From Chelydra serpentina (taxonomy: Eukaryota; Chordata; Testudines; Chelydridae): 64,000 nt of DNA. A program made the position numbers and the translations under genes. This document shows, one piece after another, positions 25,901 to 37,900 of this stretch. Position 1 is the first letter of the stretch. Each line of letters begins with the position of its first letter. Where the stretch lies: NCBI GenBank assembly GCA_037349315.1, contig JBAIAC010000008.1:36430001-36494000 (forward strand). The letters are read 5' to 3'. Under the pieces are notes generated by a model. That model worked only from the letters and a program-made list of their open reading frames with translations, searched no databases and was not told the DNA's origin.

Positions 25901-28900
25901 ATGGGGGTCACTCACAGGCACAGGCCTGTTGCAGTCCAGGAGACTGGGGCATGCCCCGCCTGGGGCGAATTCCCCCCCGCCCCGGGACCCTAACTACTAT
26001 CAAGCACACATTTAACAACTACTTAACACTACTATATGCAAACTTTGTAAAAAGGCCCTAAGGCACAAAGTTCAAAAGGAGAAACCACTAGCTCTTGCAA
26101 AGCAAGAAAGACTCTCCAACTGACCACCACAGGAGCGAAGAAGGAACTGAAAGGGCGTAGGGACGGCAGTGCCTGATATACCGTGGCAGGAGTATGTCAC
26201 TCCAGCGGTGCCATGGCCAGCCCTATGGGTACCACTAAGGCAAAAAAGTGCAACGTCCGCACACTTGGGCACGCACACCTAAATGAGCAAGCACTCGAAG
26301 AAGAATAGATGTTAGGGGAACATTGCTATGAAGTCAAGCACTCAATAGCTAGAAAACCCCAGAAGCACTACGATTGCTCATAGAAACTGAATGCATACAA
26401 ACAAGGATGCAGAATTATGATAGCATCTTTAATTACACGATGTACTATTTTTTCCAGAAGGACCCCTATCTAGTTTGTTACAGAATTAGAAAAGGTGTGT
26501 AGTGAATAAGGCAGGGAACTGCCAGATAAGAAAGGATGGTCTGTGGTGCAGGGAAACAGGCAGGCACACTTTGGAAATTCATGAAATTTAGAAGCAAATG
26601 CTGAACAAGCTCTACTGCACATGTGCAAATGTCAATTTGGGGGGGATTGATAAATCAGTCAAATCTAGACAGATTTTCATGAGTACAGGAAATGGCACAT
26701 CTCTGATCCTGTCTGCCTCATTTCAAGTTCCCGCTGCAAACACTGGAAGTGCTAGAGCTGTTCAAAAAATAGTTGGAAAAACTTAACTTTGACTGAACTA
26801 TTTTTCCACTAACCTCATGCATGGAAGTGACTGCACTGGTTTTTGCTGAAACTAGGAAGAGATCAAAAGAAAAAATTCAGCCCAACGGGTTGAACTTGGA
26901 AAAACGTATAAGCAAATGATAGCTAATGGAGGATTACAATGGTAGTTATCATCCCACATAAAATAAATGGGAGGCAGCACAGTGTCCTTACCTTGACCTT
27001 TTGGAGTGTGAGGAATTGTAGTGGGAGGATCACAAATAATAGTCCCATCTCTCAACTCTGCAATATTGGTTGTTTCACCAAACTGACACCAAAGCGTGTC
27101 ACTTTCAGTTAACTCTGGCAATGGACTTACAGTCAATTCTACCTGGAAACACAAAAGCATAATTCTACTTTAGAAAAAATGTCTCAAAAAACCACCACCA
27201 CTCAAACAAAAATGAGCAAGGTCAGAGACAGATTAAGATGGAGACTCATTAAGATGGAGACCAGGTGCTTTTATGGATTTTGATGCTCTAGGACACTGGT
27301 GTGTTAATTACTGGTTCTGTTTTTATAGTTTCTCATTGTCCCCTTTTTCCACTGCCACTGGTACTACAGTCAGTAATTAGATAGCCTCCTTTCCCCCTTT
27401 GAGACAGCTTACTTTAGGAATTACAGCATTTCTGTGGGGAGTAGATGGACCACAATGCAAGCTTGGATGTATCACAGGAAAGAGTAAATTAAATTGAGGT
27501 TACTGATTTCCATGTTCTTTTCACAGTTTTGATGGTGACTTTTTTCCAGACAGAGGATTTTCTTTTAGATTATTCTCCAGCAATGGATTTATTGAAATGG
27601 CCAGTTCCCTATGGACAATCACACCTTGCTTACCTCCTGATGGGGTTATCACAAAGCATTCTAGAATAGAGCTCGAGTCAAAGACCACTTGGGAAGTCTC
27701 AGCTAGAGCAGAATGTATCTGCCTGCTTGCTTTAGTGTATTACCCATAGAGCATACACAAAACCTGTTGTCCAGAGGGAGACCTGGCTTTCTGTTCACCT
27801 TCAAGTATAATTCAAGTTGTAGATTTTTATCTAATAGAACTCAATATGGTTTGAGTGTCTTCTCTCACTCTCTCTGTTCTCCACCATATCAATCCTGATC
27901 AAATGGAACACTTTTACTAATAGTTTTCAGATCTGAACATCTGGGGATAGTGACAGGGGCGGCTCTATGATTTGTGCCACCCCAAGCAGGGCAGTCAGGC
28001 AGCTGTCAGCAGCGTTTCTGCGGTAGGTCGCCTGTCCCGCAGCGTTCCTGCGGGCGCTCCGCCGGTCCCACACTGTCGGCGGACCTGCTGCCGAATTGCC
28101 GCCGAATCCGCGGGAATGGCAGACCTCCTGCAGAAATGCCGCCGAAGGCTGCCTGACTGCCACCCTCACGGCAACCGTCACGCTGCCCCCGCGGCTTGCC
28201 GCCCCAGGCAAGCGCTTTCGGCATTGGTGCCTGGAGCCAGCCCTGGATAGTGACAGGGTATTATCAGTGGTTCCAACTCAGCAGCTTGCTTCCACTGGTC
28301 CATCAGAGCCTGACTTTCAAGACCTCAGCAGAATTCAAAAAGGGATTAGATATTTATATGCATAATGAGGAATACACAGAGTTGTAACAGTAAGTACTAA
28401 AACAAAATGCAAGGGTTTTGGAACAGATATGAACTCTCTCATGCTTCAGGGCTTAAAAGCTAACCTCTAACTAATTGGGGTCATACTGGTTTAGTGCAGA
28501 GCTTTTTGTACCTTCTTCTGAGGCATCTGGTATCTGCCCCTCCTAGAGACAGGACACTGAACTAGATGGATCACTAGTCTGACCCAGTGAGAGAATTCCT
28601 GTGTTCCTATTACTAGTTGACTTTCAAAGCATGGTTTAAGGCTCAAGTGTTGACTCAAATTTCTGCCTAAGTGAGCTGCAAGTGGGTACTGAGAGGGCAT
28701 GGAACCATCCTGGAGATGGCCCATTTAATTAACATTAATGAGCTGTGTATTATTTTAACGTTTCATACATGTGCTTATAGAACACTGGGTAAGTGCATTT
28801 TATAAACTGAAAAATAAACAAAAAGCTACACAAGTTTAATCAATGATCTTCAACTTAAAAAACCTATTCCTCATAATACAGACAAATGTAGCCTAGACTC

Positions 28901-31900
28901 AAACAGAAGCATTTTGACAGCCATAACGGCATGTGCCACTTTTGTTTACAGCTAAAGTTAAAAAAACACTTTTGTAATTGCAGCCTGCAAAAATGGCAGC
29001 TAAAAGAGTAGATGTAGGCTTCTCTCAATACTATTTCAAATTACCACTGCAAATAAATATATATCGATACATATTTTTCTGATATGCTACTTATGGCAAC
29101 TGTATGTGTGCTTTAAGCGTACAATAGGCAAAAAGTCTATTTTTCATACCTTGCCAGGGACTTTGTGGCTCATATTTTGCGGATGCGCACTAGTTATAGC
29201 CATGCATACACCATCAGGACTCCACAGCCAATGGTTTGGCATATTAGCTCTTTTACAGTCTATCTTCCTTGTGCACCTGATAAAAAGACAACACAATATA
29301 AATATCTAATGCAAAGCTGATTAAGATCAGTGTTCACTATTTTAAATGCCAACTTCTTAAAAAAAATTAGGTATTGACAATTTTGCTTTCAGCTAGAAGA
29401 GGTTTTTAATTATAACACAATAGCTGCTTGTAAGGGTAGGTCTATACTTACGCGTCGCGTCGAACGCGTCGGATCGATGTTCTGGGTTCAATTTATCGCG
29501 TCTTGTCAAGACGCGATAAATCGAACCAGGAAGTGCTCCGTTGTCGACGCTGGTACTCCAGCTCGACGAACGGAGTAGGCGGAGTCGACGGGGGAGCCTG
29601 CGCGCCGCGTCTGGACCCCGGGTAAGTGCTTTTTCCTTCGAACTAAGGTACTTCGACTTCAGCTACGTTATTCACGTAGCTGAAGTTGCGTACCTTAGTT
29701 CGATGGGGGGGGGGTAGTGTAGACCTAGCCTAAGACATCTGGATGATAAAGCAAAACACAAATATTTACCTATAAGCCATTTTACATTCCATAAAAATAG
29801 ATAATCCAATCCCACTGACGGATGATATTTAATACAAGGAACTCAGAGAATGGACCAGTTACCTGCAGTTCATCCAAATAAAACCAGTTCCATCTACGCC
29901 TTAACATACTTTAAATTCCTTGACCAGTCTTCTGTTTCTGTAGCTCAAGTGGAAAATTTACTGGTGTGACAGCAGCAGAGACACAACTGACCCATAAAAC
30001 GCAGAGAGCATCAGAGCTGTGGCTGTGGGCTTGTCTGATTCCAGCATTAGAGGGCTGTTAATTAATTAATTGCAACTGTGAGTGAATGTATTAGCTATGA
30101 AAATAAGAAAGAAAAACTTGTAGCACCTTAGGCCAGGTCTACACTAGGACTTTATGTCGAATTTATCAGCGTTAACTCGATGTAACCCCTCACCCGTCCA
30201 CATTAGGAAGCAGTTTATTTCGACAGTAAGGGCTCCTTGAATCGAATTCGGTACTCCACCCTGACGAGGGGAGTAGCGCCAAATTCGAAATGGGCATGTC
30301 GAATGCGAGGTACTGTGGACGGAATTCGACGCTGATAGCTCCGGGAGCTATCCCACAGTGCACCACTCGGTGGACGCTCAGGGCAGTATTTTGTACTCGG
30401 ATGCTCTGACCTGCCACTCAGAGAAATCCCCGCGAAAATTTGAATGTTTTTTCCTCTGTGGCCATTTTGAATCCCATTTCCTCTTTGGACATTGTGGCGA
30501 GCTCAGCAGCACTGGCAATGATGCAGAGCTCTACAGCGGTGGTTTCGATGCCATCGGTGAATAGAAAGAGAGCTCCAACATGGAGTGATCGTGAGGTTTT
30601 GGATCTCATCGCTGTGTGGGGCGATGAATCGATCCTAGCCGAGCTCCGTTCAAAAAGACGGAATGCCAAAATTTACGAGAAGATTTCACAGGCTATGACG
30701 GAGAGAGGGTACAGCCGGGATGCTACGCAGTGCCGCGTCAAAATCAAGGAGCTACGTCAGGCGTACCAAAAGACCAAAGAGTCCAACGGACGCTCTGGCT
30801 CAGCGCCTCAGACTTGCCGATTTTACGAGGCACTGCACGCCATGCTCGGTGGTGCGGCAACAACTACCCCGCCAGTATCCGTGGACACCGATGACGGGGT
30901 CCATTCTACGGACACATCGGAGGAGGTTTTCGCTGACGGCGAAGAAGAGGATGGAGGGCAGGGGGACGAAGCGATCGAAAGTGGTCACCCTGGAGATTTC
31001 CCCGACAGCCAGGAACTATTCCTCACCCTGACTGCGCTGCCCTTCAAACACTCCCAAGCCAGCATTCCTGACCAGGAATCAGGAGAGGGATCATCAGGTC
31101 AGTGTGTTAGACATTTATTTTCAATACAATAGTTATGGTGTGATAGCGCTCTGTAACTGTGGCTTCATTGGCCTTATGCGCTTCAGCTTTGAGTCGCTTT
31201 CCCGTGCAACTATTCGAAAAGTCTGTCAATATGTATGGGGATAGAGGTGTAATCACCAGCAGAGATCTCAGAGAAGCTGTCTTGCAGGTACAGCGATAGC
31301 TTGTTTAGCACGTTCACTGGGAGAGCTGCCTTATTGTCTCCTCCATGGTAGGATACTTTCCCGCGCCATGCAAGCAGCAGGTACTCTGGTATCATTGCCT
31401 TGCATAGCATGGCAGCATACGGCCCCGGGGTTTGCTTGCATTGACGCAGCATGCAGATTTTCTCTGTCTCCGTAATCCTCAGCAGAGTGATATCAGTCAT
31501 GGGGTCCTGGTTCGAATGAGTGGTATAATTAGTGTACTGCATGCTTCCTTTTCCCCTTACAGACAGACACCCGGCTGTTTACGGTAACGCGTGGTGGTAG
31601 TGTGTCGGGAGCAAAACCAGTACCACATATCGGTGCGCGGGTAGGGACAGTCCCAGGGAGCGGCAACGCTAAACCGGGGATAGGATAGGCGAGCCGTTCA
31701 TGCTGAGCGGTTCGCGGGCATTTTAGATTCCCTGGAGCAGCCACGCGGAGGGGGGGAAGGGTAGGCGAGCCGTTCACGCTGAGCGGTTCGCGGGCATTTT
31801 AGGTTCCCTGGAGCAGCCACGCGGAGGGGGGGGAAGGGTAGGCGAGCTGTTCACGCTGAGCGGTTCGCAGGCATTTTAGGTTCCCTGGAGCAGCCACGCG

Positions 31901-34900
31901 GAGGGGGGGGGAAGGGTAGGCGAGCCGTTCATGCTGGGCGGTTCGCGGGCATTTTTGGTTCCCTGGAGCGGCAACGCAGAGGTGGGGGGAGGGTAGGCGA
32001 GCCGTTCACGCTGAGCGGTTCGCGGGCATTTCTGGTTCCCTGGAGCAGCCACGCGAAGGGGGGGGAAGGGTAGGCGAGCCGTTCACGCTGAGCGGTTCGC
32101 GGGCATTTCTGGTTCCCTGGAGCAGCCACGCGGAGGGGGGGAAGGGTAGGCGAGCCGTTCATGCTGGGCGGTTCGCGGGCATTTTTGGTTCCCTGGAGCG
32201 GCAACGCGGACTGGGGGATGGTCTAGGACAGCCGCCGTAGATTATCGGTTTGGCCAGCAGCATTTCCTGCCCGCCGCCAGGAACACTGAGGGAGACATGG
32301 GAGTAGAGCACTGCTGTGAAGCAATCTCGCAGCAGTCCTAAATCAGCACCTTACCATGGTTTTCAGAGAGGTGATTTTCTGTGTACGGCAAGGCTTCTGG
32401 GATCCGTATACCGGGACCCCAGACACTCATTCAGCCTTAAGGCGTAGTATTTGACCTTGTAGTACGTGTACATGTGATAGGCACTGTGTTTGGCCCTATT
32501 CACGGTGAAAGAGTATGGTCATTGTTCTTGAAAAAGTATCATTCTGAGGAATTCACTCCCTTTCATTTATCCCACAGCTGTGAGTGTCTCCCACCCAACC
32601 CGTGCTTCTCCCACCCACGGCCTAGTCCAGATAAGGCGGCGCAAAAAGAGAACCAGGGACGACATGTTCTCAGAATTAATGATGCTGTCACAGAGGGAGG
32701 CGGCACACCGCAGAGAGGAGTTTGCACGGTATGAGCGAGCAGCCAGGGAACGGGAGCAGAGGACTGAAGCGCGCGAGGACAGGTGGCGGCAGGAGGATCA
32801 GCAGGCGACCCAAACAATGCTGGGAATCATGAGGGAGCAAACCGACACGCTCCGGCGCCTAGTGGATGTTCTCCAGGACAGGAGACATGAGGAAAGAGCA
32901 CCTCTGTATGTTCTTTCAAGCCGCCCTCCCCCACCACCAAGTCCAGTGGCTTCCTCCCCAAAAGTCACTAGGACAAGGGGAGCCAGGGTGCGTGGAAATA
33001 CTCAATCCACCCCTGCAGACCGCTGCAGTAGTAGAAGGCTGTCATTCCCTAAACCTTAGACTTTTCCCTCCTCTCCATCCAGCAGCACCCCTGAGCACCT
33101 CCCTTCCCAGGTCCCATGTTAAGTTATTGTTCTGTTGAATAAATCTGGTTTTTTGGTTCACCAATGTTTCCCTGAGTGTTTTAAATGGGACCGTTTGTAT
33201 GTCTGGGTAGTGGTTAACATGTTTTGTAAGTGCAGATAGTGGGGGCAGAAACGAGGGTGCACACAGGGTAACTGCTGAAGTGACAAGCACAGTACACATT
33301 GCATGCATTAAGCACACCTGTCCTTCGTTGTGCAGGTTTATACGTTGTAAACCTGGGGATTGGGGGTTTGGTGGTGCACTTTATGTTTGGGGAGGGTGGT
33401 CGCTGATCTTTTGCGGCTGACAGTAGCCTGCTGGATAGATCAATGCACCGTGGGATCCGTAGGCGATAGTCACAACGTAAAAGGCACATAGACAACACCC
33501 CACACACATGGGATTAGGAGAGGTTGATTGTCCCTTTAAGCAAGCGGAACACCTCTTGGCACTGCGCTTTGGGCAGGGTAAAGAGCTTCCCCTTTGAAGG
33601 GAAGTGTCCCCCAACCAAACTGCCCCCCAACCGCCGTATGCCTCCACGGTGATAATCATTACCCAATAAGAAGTACAGGAAAAGGTTTACACAAAAAAAT
33701 CTTTCCTTTACTGTGACTTTACAGCGTTGAACCAAGGAGGGGGAAGGGGGTTGGTAATGGGAGGATGGGCAACGGGACATGTGTAAAGGGACAGGGGAAG
33801 GTCCAGTATCTGTTTACGGAAGTGTAGCAGTCAATGGTTAACCCGCTCTGTCTGGAAGCGAGCTTTCAAAGCTTCCCGGATGCGCACCGCCTCCTGCTGT
33901 GATCTTCGAATGGCTCTGGTGTCTGGCTGAGCGTAATCTGCTGCTAGTCGATTTGCCTCAACCTCCCAGCCCTGCATAAATGTCTCCCCCTTGATCTCAC
34001 AGAGATTGTGGAGCACACAGCATGCTGCAATCACAATGGGGATATTTTTAGGGCTGAGGTCGCAGCGAGTAAGTAAGCTTCGCCATCTTGCCTTGAGACG
34101 GCCAAAGGCACACTCCACCACCATTCTGCACTTGCTCAGGCGGTAATTAAAGAGCTCCTTTTCAGTGTCCAGGGCTCCCGTGTATGGCTTCATGAGCCAT
34201 GGCATTAGCGGGTAGGCAGGGTCCCCCAGGATCACTGTTGGCATCTCCACATCCCCAACAGTGATTTTGTGGTCGGGGAAATAAACCCCCTGTTGCAGGC
34301 GTCTAAACAGACCAGAGTTTTTGAAAACACGAGCATCATGAACCTTGCCTGGCCACCCAACATTGATGTTCGTAAAACGTCCTTTGTGGTCCACTAGTGC
34401 TTGCAGAACCATAGAAAAATAGCCCTTTCGGTTAATATACTGGCCGCCCTGGTGCTCCGGTCCAAGGATAGGGATGTGTGTCCCATCTATGGCCCCACCG
34501 CAGTTTGGGAATCCCATTGCAGCGAAGCCATCTATGATCGCCTGCACGTCTCCCAGGGTCACTACTTTCTGGAACAGCAGGTCAACGATTGCACGGGCTA
34601 CCTGCATCACAGCAACCCCCACGGTAGACTTGCCCACTCCAAATTGGTTCGCTACTGACCGGTAGCTGTCAGGGGTTGCAAGCTTCCACAGGGCTATGGC
34701 CACTCGCTTCTGGACACTGAGGGCAGCTCGCATCCGGGTGTCCTGGCGCTTCAGGGCAGGGGACAGCAACTCAAAGTTCCATAAAAGTGCACTTACGCAT
34801 CCGAAAGTTTCGCAGCCACTGGGACTCATCCCATACCTGCAGCACTATGCGGTCCCACCAGTCAGTGCTTGTTTCCCTTGCCCAGCATCGCCGTTCCACG

Positions 34901-37900
34901 GGATCAACATGACCCATTGCCACCATGATGTCTAGGGGCCGGGGTCCAGCGCTTTGCAAGAGATCAATGCCCCTGTCAGAGTTTAAGTACTCCCGGAGAT
35001 TACGTTGTCTCCTCTCCCGATTTCTCTGCATCAGAGTCTGGAAAAGGTGCGCTATAAGGCGCGAGTTGTTGGCTACGGACAGGACAGCTGCGATAATCGC
35101 AGAGGGCTCCATGCTCACTGTCCAGTGGCGTCCGAGCTATCAGCCACAGGAAAAGGGCGCGAATTCATTCCCCGCCAGCGCTTTCACGTTGGGAAGGCGG
35201 AAGTGTGGGTCGAGTGACGAAATTTACGTATACCGACCCTTGACACAATTTCGTTCCCACAAGGCACTGGGGGCTACACCCAGAATTCCAGTGGGCAGGC
35301 GGGACTGCGGGAACTGTGGGATAGCTACCCACAGTGCACCGCTTGCAATGTCGACGCTTGCCCCCTTACTGTGGACTCAGACATTCGAAAAAAGATCCCT
35401 GGTGTGGATTCGAACAATCGACCTGGAAATATCGGGTTCACAAGTTTGGTTTCACAGAAATCGAACTAGTACCGTAGTGTAGACATACCCTTAGAGACTA
35501 ACAAATTTATTTCAGCATAAGCTTTCGTGGGTTAGTACCCACTTCATCCACGCATCCGATGAAGTGGGTACTAACCCACGAAAGCTTATGCTGAAATAAA
35601 TTTGTTAGTCTCTAAGGTGCTACAAGTTTTTCTTTCTTATTTTCATTTTGCTGACACAGACTAACACGGCTACTACACTTAAACCTGTATTAGCTATGAC
35701 TCCTGCTTGAAAGATTCCAGCCAGAAGGTGGGCAGCCTGGAGTTTCTTAGCTACTACAGGAGACAGGGGTATCAGGGGCCGTGGAGTCTCACTAACAGGT
35801 AAGGGGGATTGTCACAGCCAGAAAATAGGAGGCAGACAGGGAAGGTGTCATTGGTTCTAAGAGGTGACAGACCTGGTTATAGGAGATTAACTCCCTGGTA
35901 TAGGGAGTTAGCTGAATAGGCCCCACAAAACTTTGGGTTAGCCTTGTACACCATTTACACCTATTGTATGGTGCCTAGCACGATGGAGCCCAATCCTGAT
36001 TAATGTCTCTGGATTAATATTAATAAAATATTCAGTAATATTTACTGAAATATTATTATTGAAACAGCAGCATTCAAGTAACAATAAAATAACTGTACAG
36101 TTCTAATAGCCCCACCACCTTCTGAATATTGTAGATATACAAACTGCGTGTGTGTATGTACATACACATATATACCTGCACACAATTGGTGAAGTGCTGT
36201 GTCTGATCACGGGTTATAATTTGGTATAACTAAGTAAAACTTCAAAAATGGTAGATTTTCCTTGTAAATTAATAAAATATTAGAAAATGTACAAAAATGC
36301 ATGTTTGCTTGTGTCTCACAGGGACCATTAATACTTTGCAATATTGAGGTCAGAAGTTATATCAGAAACCTGAAGAGAAATCTAGGGAAAATTGCCATTT
36401 GTATGATATATGGCACAGCCTTCAGCTCCCAGTAGCCTAATCATAGAATCATAGAATCTCAGGGTTGGAAGGGACCTCAGGAGGTCATCTAGTCCAACCC
36501 CCTGCTCAAAGCAGGACCAACCCCAACTAGATCATCCCAGCCAGGGCTTTGTCAAGCCTGACCTTAAAAACCTCTAAGGAAGGAGATTCCACCACCTCCC
36601 TAGGTAACCCATTCCAGTGCTTCACCACCCTCCTAGTGAAAAAGTTTTTCACTAAGAGGAGTTCAAGTTGAACTTGCTCATATACTCTGAAGCTCCAGGT
36701 TTATTTATATGCTAACCGACATACAGACTGATAAAGCTACAGTGTATTACACAAACTGCATGGAATGCAGAACCTTCGCTGGGGTACTCCGTGTTCTGCT
36801 TCACATCAAGCTTGTAACTTAATGTGATGGTTCAAATTTTTAGACAGGAAGCAAGAGACCTGAAATGTATCTGCATACCACAATTAAATAACCCCTTTGT
36901 GCGGACAGCAAGCACTTCATATCATGAAACCCCACAGCTCACGCCAAGGGGCTAATTAACCTAGCAGTCAGAAGCAGAGCTATAAGGCTGTAGCCCCCTA
37001 GTCTGACCCCATCAATGCAGTGTAAAACAAGAGATGTTCCAAGATTGTTCAGCACATTCAGGTAACGAAGTTACTCACCTGTAACTGGAGGTTATTCAAG
37101 ATGGGTGGTCCCTATCTGTATTCCACTGAGGGCTGTGAGCATGCACCATGTGCCCAGAGCCAGAGCTTTTGAAAGTAGTATTGTTCAGTGGTCCGCACAT
37201 GCCACCTGCAGCACCTTGTGGTTTCGCCTGAGGCAATATGGGGCACGGCGGGCCACCGGCGTCTCCACTTCCTGCTCTACCGCAGAGCTGTTGGAGGATG
37301 GATAGGGACCACACATCTCAAAGAACCTTCAGTTACAGGTAAGTAACTTCATTTTCTTCGAGTGATGGTCCCTACTGTATTCCACTGAAGGCGAGTAACA
37401 AGCAGTGCCTATGTGGGAGGATGGTGTGAGGAGACTGTGGAACAGAGGACTGCTGCTCTGAAAAAGTGTCCATTGCAGAATCATGCACTAGAGCAGGGAT
37501 TCTCAATCTTTTACTTTCTGAAGCCCACCCATCATGCTATAAAAACTCCATGGCACACCTGTACCACAACTGTTTTTCTCCATATAAAAGCCAGGGCCAG
37601 CGTTAAGGGGTAGCAAGCAGGGCACTTGCCACAGGGGGCACCACGAAGTTAAATTGCTCAGGCTTCAGCCCCAGGGCCCCAGGCTGCAGTCCTGCATAGC
37701 GGGGCTTCGGCTTTCTGCCCTAGGCCCTAGTGAGTTTAATGCCGGCAATGCTTAGTGGTCCCCCTGAAACCTGCTCACACCCCACCCCTGGGGGCCCTGG
37801 ACCCCTGGTTGAGAACCACTGCACTAGAGCATAATGTGTGGGAAAGGTGTACACAGAACTCCACGTGGCCGTCTTCCATAGGTCTGCAAGGGGCATGTTG

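Larger units (their letters stand above)
21874..26309 (-). mobile_element. DIRS retrotransposon copy 1, recombinase region missing
   Basis: Inverted termini: TTCTTCGAGGTGTGTTGCTCAT near 21898 pairs with AAATGAGCAAGCACTCGAAGAA near 26280. An internal complementary stretch lies at 22115-22207. The coding order on the minus strand is gag, then reverse transcriptase and RNase H. Only about 250 bp separate RNase H from the left end, so the tyrosine recombinase of typical DIRS elements is absent. Length is about 4.4 kb. Confidence 0.83.
30131..35490. mobile_element. Full-length PIF/Harbinger DNA transposon, 5.36 kb
   Basis: The termini GGCCAGGTCTACACTAGGAC and ...ACCGTAGTGTAGACATACCC are inverted and flanked by the 3-bp duplication TTA (30128-30130, 35491-35493). 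Two convergent genes, a Myb/SANT-like DNA-binding protein on plus and a DDE transposase on minus, are the standard Harbinger pair. Codon structure is largely preserved, and the host repeat it interrupts can be rejoined exactly, both signs of a young insertion. Confidence 0.94.
30101..35684. mobile_element. Penelope-tail inverted dimer split by a Harbinger insertion
   Basis: The outer flanks share the 14-bp direct repeat TGTATTAGCTATGA (30087-30100, 35685-35698). Between them lie 30101-30130 and 35491-35684. The right part holds two head-to-head copies of the Penelope-like tail meeting near 35550, each with GTGGGTTAGTACCCAC. The left 30 bp are the distal end of the inverted copy. Removing 30131-35490 plus one TTA leaves an element of about 220 bp, the same plan as 8158-8365. 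Confidence 0.88.

Noticed and set aside
31529..32204. Minus-strand open frames with repeated [20 protein letters not shown] peptides
   Set aside because: They are translations of the 77-bp minisatellite; the unit length varies from 76 to 78 bp, so the frame is not maintained.
31685..32215. Regular direct repeats as a possible CRISPR array
   Set aside because: The repeats are head to tail with no unique spacers, and this is a vertebrate genome.
32563..32817. Minus-strand frame opposite the Harbinger Myb-like exon 2
   Set aside because: It is the shadow of the plus-strand coiled-coil exon and has no motif of its own.
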